Assembly (NCBI GenBank): GCA_934133155.1
Contig: CAKPAT010000026.1
Span: 1-13,448, forward strand
Length of the DNA: 13,448 nucleotides
Direction: 5' to 3'
From: an uncultured Bacilli bacterium
GTDB lineage: Bacteria; Bacillota_I; Bacilli_A; RF39; UBA660
Below are positions 1-6,157 of the stretch, piece after piece. Made by a program: the position numbers and the translations under genes. The notes beneath the pieces were generated by a model, which ran no database searches, had not been told where the DNA came from, and worked only from the letters and a program-made list of their open reading frames with translations. The first letter of the stretch is position 1. The number at the start of each line of letters is the position of its first letter.

Positions 1-1120
1 AATTGGAGCTATCGACATAACTTTCTTCACTCCAAGATGTTGGACTTCCTAGGATTTCTGTTGCTTCATCTTTATATGGCATGCCTTCTGGAGATGTTGC
101 ATGGTACCTACTATACGTTCTTTTATTGCCATTGTACCAACGCCATACTTTATCTCTATATCTATAAATTGGTGCAGTCTCATCATCTGTTTTATTATAC
201 TTTTCGGTATTTACTTCGTCTTTATCGGCATAGTTACCATCATTATAATATATTTTTTTACCATTTTCATTTTCATAGTAAAATTTATAACCTGTCTTTT
301 TTTGTATTTCCCTATAACTTTTTTCTTCTGGGTAATTTAATGTGTATTCACTCCAGTTGGTGTAATTTTCGGTGTTTTCATCTTTATTTCTATATCCGTC
401 TGGTTTTTCTGATGAATAATCTGAGTAATCACCTATGATGTCATACCACTTCCATGTTTTTTCTCTATAACGATAGTAATATGTGGACTCACTTTCAATA
501 TTGGTGATTGTTCCTTCTTTTGGTATTTCTGGCAATTTTTCTTTATCTAGCGGCAATTTTATTCCATATTCTGATACTTCGTCAGATAATTCATCTTCTT
601 CAAAGTAGTTGGAAAAATTTGTGATGTTTTGCTGTCTATTGTAGTAATTATAATATGGAATAGCATCCACTATTTGTTTATTTGGATAGTTATTTTGCTC
701 ACTTGAGTATGAGCTGTATCTTTTATCGGTAGAACATACAGAGCAATTTTTTAATTCTATGGTATACACATAATTTTCTTTATATTTTGTTACTTTGACG
801 TTGCCACTAGCCATGATGTTTAAGGTTGATGTGCTATTTAATGTGTCCCTATAAAGTTTACTTATGCTTACTGTGGTACTTTCACCTTCTATTTTTGGAA
901 AATTATTTCTATTTTCTAAGTACTGTTTGGTAGCGGTTTTAACATTACTATAAACTGTTATACATTTATTATTTTCGACTACTTTATAGATAATCATACA
1001 CATCATTATTAAAGGTACAACTGTCCCTACTATAAAAAATAATTTTAATAATGGTCTTCTTTGTTCTAATGTTTGGTTTATTTCATTTCCGTCATTATCG
1101 ACGTAAGTTCTTCTTTTCAC
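1..1120 (-). CDS. Membrane-anchored protein with two Tyr/Trp-rich repeats, 3' part beyond left edge
   Basis: An open frame of 373 codons runs from a GTG start (1118-1120) to the window edge without a stop. The start is supported by GGGGTGA about five bases upstream, and by ATG GGG TGA closing another frame there. The protein starts MKRRTYVDNDG, has a charged cytoplasmic end, then one hydrophobic segment at about residues 24-46, giving a type II membrane topology with the rest outside. Residues 50-210 are an unrecognised domain containing a CSVC pair (126-129). Residues 216-258 and 319-365 are two copies of a repeat that opens YRYR(E/D)K.W.WY and ends near WSE. This recalls Tyr/Trp-rich repeats in surface proteins of Bacillota, but I cannot name the family. 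ACC, AAC and TAC codons seem commoner than in neighbouring genes. It lies downstream of the nrd terminator, and I could not pick a convincing promoter in the 68-bp gap. Exported location is inferred. Confidence 0.85.
   Translation of the reverse strand, partial: MKRRTYVDNDGNEINQTLEQRRPLLKLFFIVGTVVPLIMMCMIIYKVVENNKCITVYSNVKTATKQYLENRNNFPKIEGESTTVSISKLYRDTLNSTSTLNIMASGNVKVTKYKENYVYTIELKNCSVCSTDKRYSSYSSEQNNYPNKQIVDAIPYYNYYNRQQNITNFSNYFEEDELSDEVSEYGIKLPLDKEKLPEIPKEGTITNIESESTYYYRYREKTWKWYDIIGDYSDYSSEKPDGYRNKDENTENYTNWSEYTLNYPEEKSYREIQKKTGYKFYYENENGKKIYYNDGNYADKDEVNTEKYNKTDDETAPIYRYRDKVWRWYNGNKRTYSRYHATSPEGMPYKDEATEILGSPTSWSEESYVDSSN
26..166 (-). repeat. YRYRDK...WSE protein repeat, copy 2
   Basis: Encodes residues 319-365 of the left-edge protein: YRYRDKVWRWY, a Ser/Tyr-rich linker, PEGMPYKDEATE and SWSE. 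It aligns with copy 1 at YRYR, W.WY, P(E/D)G, KDE.TE and WSE. The copies are diverged, so this is a protein-level repeat and not a recent DNA duplication. Confidence 0.65.
347..475 (-). repeat. YRYREK...WSE protein repeat, copy 1
   Basis: Encodes residues 216-258: YRYREKTWKWY, then SDYSSEKPDGYRNKDENTE and NWSE. About 60 residues of Tyr/Asn/Lys-rich sequence separate it from copy 2. More copies may lie beyond the left edge. Confidence 0.65.
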
Positions 1121-1163
1121 TTTTTTCACCCCATTTATATTAATATTTTATCATATTATGATT

Positions 1164-1190
1164 AAAAGAAAAAGGTTCAATTTGAACCTC
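1164..1190 (-). terminator. Rho-independent terminator of the nrd operon
   Basis: On the minus strand AGGTTC-AAATT-GAACCT is followed by TTTTTCTTTT. The 6-bp stem can extend through the A/T pairs of the loop. The stem begins at the nrdG stop codon, so transcription of nrdD-nrdG should end here, separating it from the gene at 1-1120. Confidence 0.75.
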
Positions 1191-1737
1191 ATATGTAAAT
1201 GTATTTGGGTTTTTCTATGGTGTTTGTTACTTTTCTTTCGCTAATATATTTGGAAACTAATACTGTTTTATTTTGTTTTAAAGATTTTTGAACATCAATT
1301 ATTCTTTGATTTTTAGATCCTCTAAAATCGTAATTTAATGTTTTTTCTTTTAATATAAATGGTCCATCAACTAGAACATCTACATATTTTAGAAATTCTA
1401 TGTTTTTTGAATCTTTAAGTAAATTTTCATAGATAAATCCGGTGTAACACCAAACGTTTAAACCTATTTTTTTAGCATGTTTTGCTATTTGTGTGCAAGC
1501 TTTTACTTGATAAAGCGGGTCTCCACCAGAAAAGGTTATGCCGGTTTGTCCTTCTAGTTTATCTAACTGTTTATTAATTTCTTCTATTTTAAATTTTTGG
1601 CCTTGATGAAAGTCCCATGTTATTTGGTTGTGACATCCTGGGCAGTGATGTTTACAGCCTTGGGTCCAAATTACGGTTCTTATCCCTTCACCATCAACTA
1701 TACTATCGGGTTGAAGGGGGCTTGCTAATGTAATCAT
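1189..1737 (-). CDS. nrdG: Anaerobic ribonucleotide reductase activating protein (radical SAM)
   Basis: NrdG is the radical-SAM activase that reductively cleaves S-adenosylmethionine and abstracts hydrogen from the NrdD glycine, producing the glycyl radical needed for ribonucleotide reduction. The 182-aa protein has the CxxxCxxC cluster motif in TQGCKHHCPGCHN (Cys28, Cys32, Cys35), the N-terminal DGEGIRT segment typical of glycyl-radical activases, and the SAM-contacting FSGGDPL motif at 69-75. Length is typical or slightly long for the family. Its ATG lies in an ATGA overlap with the stop of the 52-codon glycyl-radical gene upstream, so translation is probably coupled. A terminator follows immediately. 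Its substrate glycine here appears to be on that separate small peptide and not on the main NrdD chain. Confidence 0.95.
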   Translation of the reverse strand: MITLASPLQPDSIVDGEGIRTVIWTQGCKHHCPGCHNQITWDFHQGQKFKIEEINKQLDKLEGQTGITFSGGDPLYQVKACTQIAKHAKKIGLNVWCYTGFIYENLLKDSKNIEFLKYVDVLVDGPFILKEKTLNYDFRGSKNQRIIDVQKSLKQNKTVLVSKYISERKVTNTIEKPKYIYI

Positions 1738-1892
1738 TTTTTAAATATTCCGGCAGTTGAATGTTTTACTCTATCATGTTCTTCGGCTTTTTTTCCATTA
1801 TTAAATCTATCAGTTGTTCCTACTAAATAACCAGTTATTCTTCTTATTCTTTCAAATTTAACTCCTTCGCCAATTTTCTTTTCTTCTTTCAT
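1734..1892 (-). CDS. Detached glycyl-radical C-terminal segment of NrdD, 52 aa
   Basis: A complete 52-codon gene from ATG (1890-1892) to TGA (1734-1736), with AGGAG eight bases before the start. The product contains RRITGYLVGTTDRFNN (residues 17-32) and EEHDRVKHS (37-45), matching the extreme C-terminus of class III reductases, where the Gly of the R.(C/T)GYL motif carries the radical; here that is Gly21. The NrdD chain encoded just upstream ends before this segment and lacks it. The peptide is therefore probably an essential second NrdD subunit that docks on the large chain and is activated by NrdG. No single frameshift joins the two: the large gene's TAG (1904-1906) precedes an in-frame TGA (1896-1898) that closes the small frame upstream. 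Its stop overlaps the nrdG start (ATGA). Confidence 0.9.
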   Translation of the reverse strand: MKEEKKIGEGVKFERIRRITGYLVGTTDRFNNGKKAEEHDRVKHSTAGIFKK

Positions 1893-1900
1893 ACTTCATT

Positions 1901-1906
1901 CTCCTA
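1901..1906 (-). promoter_or_regulatory. Shine-Dalgarno of the glycyl-radical gene overlapping the nrdD stop
   Basis: On the minus strand TAGGAG contains both the nrdD stop codon (TAG) and the AGGAG ribosome binding site for the ATG eight bases further on. This suggests reinitiation coupling and supports a genuine separate start. Confidence 0.75.
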
Positions 1907-4186
1907 TAATTCTATATTTTTTATTCTTTCCATTGGCACACCTTCGCCATCTTTTCTTCCACATCCTGGGCAGGTATCACCAATTACTCCTGTATATCCA
2001 CATACCGGATCTCTATCTACTGGATGGTTAATAGCTCCATAACCAATATCATAATCATGCATTAATCTTACTATTTGTTCAAATGCGTCAACGTTCATGG
2101 CTGTATCTCCATCTAATTCAACGTAACTAATATGTCCACCGTTGGTTAATGCATGGTATGGTCCTTCTTTTTTTAATTTATTTACGATTGATATATTGTA
2201 GTAAACAGGTACGTGGAATGAGTTTGTGTAGTATTCTCTATCTGTTACTCCTTTTATTTTTCCATATATTGCTTTATCCATATTGGTAAATCTTCCAGAT
2301 AAGCCCTCAGCTGGTGTCGCAATTAATGAAAAGTTTAAATTGTATTCTTTGGAATATTCGTCGGTTTTTTTTCTCATAAATCCAATTATTTTTAACCCTA
2401 ACTCTTGAGCTTCATCACTTTCTCCATGATGTTTTCCAATTAAGGCTTTTAGACATTCAGCTAAACCGATAAATCCAACTGTTAATGTTCCATGTTTTAA
2501 AACTTTTCTTAATCTATCGTTTGGTTTTAGGTTTTCGCTACCAATCCATATTCCTTGACCTAAAAGGAATGGGAAGTTGTATACTCTTTTTGAACACTGT
2601 ATTTCAAATCTTTCAAGTAGTTGATCTTTCACTAAATCCATTTTTTCCTCAAGTTCTTTGAAGAAACCATCTAAGTCTGTTTTGCCACTTACTATTCCGT
2701 GTTTAATTCCTAATCTTGGTAAGTTTATTGAGGTAAACGATAGATTTCCTCTTCCTGGTGTGATGGCTTTACTTGGGTCAACTACGTTTGACATTACTCT
2801 GGTACGGCATCCCATATATCCCACTTCTGTTTCGAAGTTATTCGGATCATATTCTGTTATGTTAAATGATGAGTCAATGAATGAAAAGTTTGGAAATAAT
2901 CTTTTTGAAGACACTTCACATGATAATCTAAATAAATCGTAGTTAGGGTCTTTTTTGTTGAAATTTACTCCCTCTTTTACTTTAAATATTGATATTGGAA
3001 ATATTGGTGTTTCATGATTTCCTAGTCCGGAACTTGTTGCAAGTAAATAATTTTTCATAACCATTCTTCCCTCTGGTGATGTATCAGTACCAAAGTTTAT
3101 TGAAGAAAATGGAACTTGTGCACCTGCTCTTGAATGCATGGTATTTAAATTATGAATAAAGGCCTCCATTGCTTGATAGGTTGTTCTGTCTGTTTTAGCA
3201 TAAGCATTTTCGTAGGCTTTTGCAAATAATCTTTCTACTTCTTTAGAGCCTTTGGTATAACTTTCGAATTTATTTAAATCAACATTTATACTGTCTAATT
3301 TATCTATATCTTTGGCTATTTTTTCCATATTTATAAAATAGTTTAAATCGGTTAAATCTAAATAATCACTTATTGATTGTTTGAACTGTTTTTTAAAGGT
3401 TGCTAGCACACCTGGAGCCATATAATAATCAAATGCAGGTATGGCTTGTCCACCGTGCTGGTCATTTTGGTTTGACTGAATGGCTATGGCAGCTAATGCG
3501 GCATAACTCATGATGTCTTTAGGTTTTCTTAAATATCCATGTCCAGTGGAAAAACCGTTTTTAAACAATTTATTTAAATCAATTTGACAGCATGTTGTTG
3601 TTCCCATTGGCATAAAATCCATATCGTGAATGTGAATATCTCCATTATCGTGAGCTTCAGCAAATTTTGATTTCATTAAATACGCTTTTGCAAACTCTTT
3701 TGAAACCGTACTACCATATTGTAACATCGTTCCCATAGCAGTATCTCCATCAACATTGGCGTTTTCTCTTTTTGCATCTTCTTCTTTTGCTGATTTTAAA
3801 CCTAAACTTTCAATTACTTTTAAAAATTTATGTTGTTTTTTTTCGCCTAAAAAAGCTTGTCTTGATTGGTTTCTTCTTTCTCTATAGTCCGAAAATGTTT
3901 TATAAACATCTTCATATCCTTTAGTTTTTAAAGATTCTTCAATTAAATCTTGTATGTCTTCTATTTTGATTTTGTCTTCGTTTTCGTAGTTTTTTTCAAT
4001 CTTTTTTATCACGTCAGCATAGACTTTGTTGATGTCTTTTTCACTGTATTTTTCTTCATCATCTTTTTCTATATCGTCAAAGCCTTTTTTTATGGCTAAA
4101 GCAATCTTCGCACCATTCCAGCTAACTTTTTTTCCACTTCTTTTTATGACTTGTAAGTGGGATAATTTTTCTTCTTCTTTTATCAT
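1904..4186 (-). CDS. nrdD: Anaerobic ribonucleoside-triphosphate reductase, large chain lacking the glycyl-radical segment
   Basis: Class III ribonucleotide reductase catalytic chain, 760 aa. The start at 4184-4186 (MIKEEEKLSH) is preceded by AGGAGAGG and a promoter ending at 4212, so the longer open frame upstream is not coding. Residues about 10-105 form an ATP-cone (VIKRSGKKVSWNGAKIA). The barrel contains TTTCCQID (Cys199/200) and GYMGCRTRV (Cys460), which match the conserved active-site cysteines of the family. The C-terminus has a zinc-site remnant with Cys729, Cys739 and Cys742; where a fourth Cys might be expected (726) there is Asp. The chain stops at GEGVPMERIKNIEL, before the RxxGYL glycyl-radical motif that every one-chain NrdD carries. 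That motif is supplied by the next gene. First gene of the operon nrdD, radical peptide, nrdG. Confidence 0.95.
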   Translation of the reverse strand: MIKEEEKLSHLQVIKRSGKKVSWNGAKIALAIKKGFDDIEKDDEEKYSEKDINKVYADVIKKIEKNYENEDKIKIEDIQDLIEESLKTKGYEDVYKTFSDYRERRNQSRQAFLGEKKQHKFLKVIESLGLKSAKEEDAKRENANVDGDTAMGTMLQYGSTVSKEFAKAYLMKSKFAEAHDNGDIHIHDMDFMPMGTTTCCQIDLNKLFKNGFSTGHGYLRKPKDIMSYAALAAIAIQSNQNDQHGGQAIPAFDYYMAPGVLATFKKQFKQSISDYLDLTDLNYFINMEKIAKDIDKLDSINVDLNKFESYTKGSKEVERLFAKAYENAYAKTDRTTYQAMEAFIHNLNTMHSRAGAQVPFSSINFGTDTSPEGRMVMKNYLLATSSGLGNHETPIFPISIFKVKEGVNFNKKDPNYDLFRLSCEVSSKRLFPNFSFIDSSFNITEYDPNNFETEVGYMGCRTRVMSNVVDPSKAITPGRGNLSFTSINLPRLGIKHGIVSGKTDLDGFFKELEEKMDLVKDQLLERFEIQCSKRVYNFPFLLGQGIWIGSENLKPNDRLRKVLKHGTLTVGFIGLAECLKALIGKHHGESDEAQELGLKIIGFMRKKTDEYSKEYNLNFSLIATPAEGLSGRFTNMDKAIYGKIKGVTDREYYTNSFHVPVYYNISIVNKLKKEGPYHALTNGGHISYVELDGDTAMNVDAFEQIVRLMHDYDIGYGAINHPVDRDPVCGYTGVIGDTCPGCGRKDGEGVPMERIKNIEL

Positions 4187-4211
4187 AAATACCTCTCCTA
4201 ATTTCAGCCTC

Positions 4212-4240
4212 ATTATAACTTTAAAAATGGCAATAGTCAA
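4212..4240 (-). promoter_or_regulatory. Sigma-A promoter of the nrd operon
   Basis: Minus strand TTGACT (4235-4240), 17-bp spacer, TATAAT (4212-4217). Transcription should start near 4205, leaving a leader of about 20 bases that contains AGGAGAGG before the nrdD ATG. The promoter rules out the Lys-rich upstream extension of the open frame. Confidence 0.88.
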
Positions 4241-4245
4241 TAGAA

Positions 4246-4259
4246 AATGTTCGCTTTTT
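4246..4259 (-). promoter_or_regulatory. Possible operator, copy 1 (PurBox-like)
   Basis: Minus strand AAAAAGCGAACATT, six bases upstream of the nrdD -35 hexamer. An identical 14-mer occurs at 4511-4524. It matches the Lactococcus PurBox consensus AWWWCCGAACWWT at 12 of 13 positions (G replaces the first C). A role in nrd regulation is inferred from position and similarity only. Confidence 0.4.
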
Positions 4260-4510
4260 TTAATTAATTTTTTTAATTGTTTTTTTTGCTTTATTTTGCT
4301 TGTTTTTTGTATTTTTGATTTTTTAATTTTTTTACTTTTTTGATTTTTTTGTATTTTTAACATTTTCAATTTTTGTTTTTTCCTTATTTTTAAAGGGTAA
4401 AGTCTATTTTTGCTTATTTTTGTTTTTTTATTTTTTGAATTTTTTTGTTTTTTTAATTTGTTTGGTTTTCTATTTTTCATTTTCTTTTTATTTTGTTTAT
4501 TCAAAGGTAG

Positions 4511-4524
4511 AATGTTCGCTTTTT
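4511..4524 (-). promoter_or_regulatory. Possible operator, copy 2 (PurBox-like)
   Basis: Exact second copy of the 14-mer found upstream of the nrdD promoter, in the same orientation. It lies 47-60 bases upstream of the deacetylase ATG. It could be an operator, or one end of a duplication flanking the A/T-tract block. Confidence 0.35.
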
Positions 4525-4570
4525 AGGTATATTTTTTTACTTTTAACATAAACTTTTTTTAGGTGGAATT

Positions 4571-5782
4571 ATGACTTTTAAGGTGATTTTTATTTTGTTT
4601 GTTTTTTTTCTTACAGGCTGTCAGGGAGACATTTATAGTTATACGGCAAATGATGATAGTTTTGTTTCGATTAATTATCCGGTTACTAATATTGGTATTT
4701 TAGACGAAGCTGTTAGCAGTTATGTTAATAGAGTTTATGGCGATTTTAAAAGCAAGACTTATAAAGTTAAGCCGGAGATTAATATCTCTTATAATTATAA
4801 AGAGGTTAATGACGATGTTATTAGCATTGGTATTAAGACAGAAATTGTTTCAGATACAGTTACTAATAAGATAAAGACTTTTGTTTATAATAAAAAAAGT
4901 GGGAAGTTTTTATCTATGGAAGACATTGTTTCTGATACGGAGGCTTTAGATTTTGAGATAAAAAAAAGGCTTTTGGAGAAATATCAAGATGCAGATATGG
5001 ATTATTTGAGTAATGTGAGCTATGATTTTTTTACAATTGACGATGAGAATTTGACTTTGTATTTTAATCCCATCGAGCTTAAAAGTAAGAAGAGTGAGCT
5101 TATTTATTTAGATATTTCTCTTGATAGTTTAGATTTACTGATTGATGTGCAGGGTTTTAAAAAAAATGATGTTTATTTAAGTTTGAAAAAAAGGGAAATT
5201 TTAGATTCTGATAAGGTGGTTGCTTTAACTTTTGATGATGGTCCAAGCAAGTATACTTCAGATATTTTAAAAATTTTAAAAGATAATGATGCTTGTGCGA
5301 CTTTTTTTGTTATTGGTAATAAGGTTTCTTTTTATAGCGATGTTTTAAGAGATATGCTTACTTTTGGCAATGAAATTGGTAATCACTCTTATGATCATAA
5401 ATATTTAAAAAGGCTTTCCGAAAGTGAATTTAAAGCGGAAATTGATAAAACACAGGAAGAGATTAAAAAAGTTACTGGATTTACTCCTACTTTGTTTCGA
5501 CCAACATATGGTGGATATAGTAATATTTTAAAAACTTATACTGATTTAACTTTTGTTTTATGGGATGTGGATTCTAGAGACTGGTCAGTTAAAAATAGTA
5601 AAAAAGTTTTTAGTAATGTTGTAAGTTCTGTTAAAAGTGGAAGTATTGTTTTAATGCATGATAATCATGTTTATGCAGTGCAGGCTTTAGAAGATATTAT
5701 TCGTGATTTAAAAGATAAGGGGTATAAGTTTGTAACAGTTAGTGAGCTTTTAAAACTCAAAAAATTAAGGGATAGTGAATGA
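4571..5782 (+). CDS. Polysaccharide deacetylase lipoprotein (NodB domain, PdaC-like)
   Basis: 403-aa cell-surface deacetylase. The signal peptide ends in a lipobox, FLTGC, with Cys17 as the expected lipidated residue. Residues about 25-205 resemble the DUF3298-type region found before NodB in B. subtilis PdaC. The NodB domain (about 214-395) has all five motifs: TFDDGPS (Asp222/Asp223), NHSYDH (metal ligands His272, His276), RPTYGGY (310-316), DVDSRDW (332-338) and LMHD (His363). It is therefore expected to be an active metal-dependent deacetylase of N-acetylated glycan, probably peptidoglycan. This substrate is inferred from the PdaC-like architecture. AGGTGG precedes the ATG by four bases. 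Its stop overlaps the next gene's start (ATGA), so the two are probably co-translated. Confidence 0.92.
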   Translation: MTFKVIFILFVFFLTGCQGDIYSYTANDDSFVSINYPVTNIGILDEAVSSYVNRVYGDFKSKTYKVKPEINISYNYKEVNDDVISIGIKTEIVSDTVTNKIKTFVYNKKSGKFLSMEDIVSDTEALDFEIKKRLLEKYQDADMDYLSNVSYDFFTIDDENLTLYFNPIELKSKKSELIYLDISLDSLDLLIDVQGFKKNDVYLSLKKREILDSDKVVALTFDDGPSKYTSDILKILKDNDACATFFVIGNKVSFYSDVLRDMLTFGNEIGNHSYDHKYLKRLSESEFKAEIDKTQEEIKKVTGFTPTLFRPTYGGYSNILKTYTDLTFVLWDVDSRDWSVKNSKKVFSNVVSSVKSGSIVLMHDNHVYAVQALEDIIRDLKDKGYKFVTVSELLKLKKLRDSE

Positions 5783-6138
5783 GTAATTATGATTTAGAAG
5801 AAGCTTATTTACTTAAAATACAACTTTTTTTAACGTTTATTTTGATTTTAGGACTTTTAATTTCTATTACTTTAACTTATAATCAGATTTTGAAATATGA
5901 AAAAAAGAAAGTTTTATATAATGATGAGCTTTCTAAAAAAATACTTTTAACAAGAAGACTTTTAGCAATTATTGTTGCACTTTTATTTTTGATTATTAAT
6001 GTTTATGATAAGAAACTTAAAAATGATAATGATTTACCTTTAAAGGGAGCTAATGTACAGATTTTTGCTTCTATTTTAACTTTAATTGGTGCGATTATTG
6101 TTTTAAAGGCAGATAACGTGGAAAATCCAGAACTATAA
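5779..6138 (+). CDS. Small membrane protein with three predicted helices
   Basis: 119-aa protein whose ATG overlaps the TGA of the deacetylase gene. Hydrophobic segments lie at about 13-35, 57-76 and 90-110, separated by charged stretches (YEKKKVLYNDE; YDKKLKNDND). I recognise no family and no catalytic motif. Coupling to the deacetylase gene suggests a cell-envelope role, but nothing in the sequence defines it. The gene ends eight bases before the convergent RNase Y stop codon, and the shared hairpin there may end both transcripts. Confidence 0.75.
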   Translation: MSNYDLEEAYLLKIQLFLTFILILGLLISITLTYNQILKYEKKKVLYNDELSKKILLTRRLLAIIVALLFLIINVYDKKLKNDNDLPLKGANVQIFASILTLIGAIIVLKADNVENPEL

Positions 6139-6157
6139 AAAGCCAATTACTTGGCTT
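6137..6157 (-). terminator. Terminator of RNase Y, possibly bidirectional
   Basis: Minus strand AAGCCAA-GTAA-TTGGCTT followed by TTTAT: a 7-bp stem whose left arm lies in the last RNase Y codons, with the TAA stop in the loop. On the plus strand the same hairpin follows the membrane-protein gene but is trailed by CTTCTAC, so termination there would be weaker. Confidence 0.7.

Larger units (their letters stand above)
4187..4570. other. Divergent intergenic region with A/T-tract block
   Basis: 384 bases between nrdD (minus) and the deacetylase gene (plus). It holds the nrdD promoter, two 14-nt direct repeats (4246-4259 and 4511-4524) and, between them, about 240 bases that are almost only T-runs on the plus strand. 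The runs are 5-8 nt long and recur roughly every 8-13 bases around 4255-4360, which suggests intrinsically curved DNA. An open minus frame crosses it, but translates to a Lys/Asn/Ile low-complexity string upstream of the nrdD promoter, so it is not a gene. I see no RNA gene. A plus-strand promoter for the deacetylase gene is not clear. Confidence 0.7.

Noticed and set aside
37..438. Plus-strand open frames of 133 and 79 codons near the left edge
   Set aside because: Both are Phe/Tyr/Ile-rich antisense frames of the continuous minus-strand gene at 1-1120 and have no convincing ribosome binding site.
1734..1906. Split nrdD as a simple frameshift or sequencing error
   Set aside because: The two frames' stops lie in an order (1904-1906 before 1896-1898 on the minus strand) that no single shift can bypass, and the small gene has its own SD and ATG.
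4246..4259. LexA (SOS) box at the CGAAC sequence near nrdD
   Set aside because: Only one half-site is present; the inverted GTTCG half expected in CGAAC-N4-GTTCG is missing.
4255..4500. CRISPR array or tandem repeat in the T-rich block
   Set aside because: No repeat unit of constant length or spacers; it is homopolymer-run low complexity.
4187..4504. 106-codon Lys/Asn-rich N-terminal extension of NrdD
   Set aside because: It lies upstream of a consensus promoter (4212-4240) and of the AGGAGAGG site, is low-complexity, and NrdD starts normally with the ATP-cone after the ATG at 4184-4186.
4187..4570. NrdR box in the nrd control region
   Set aside because: No pair of ACACWATATATWGTGT-like palindromes is visible between the two divergent genes.
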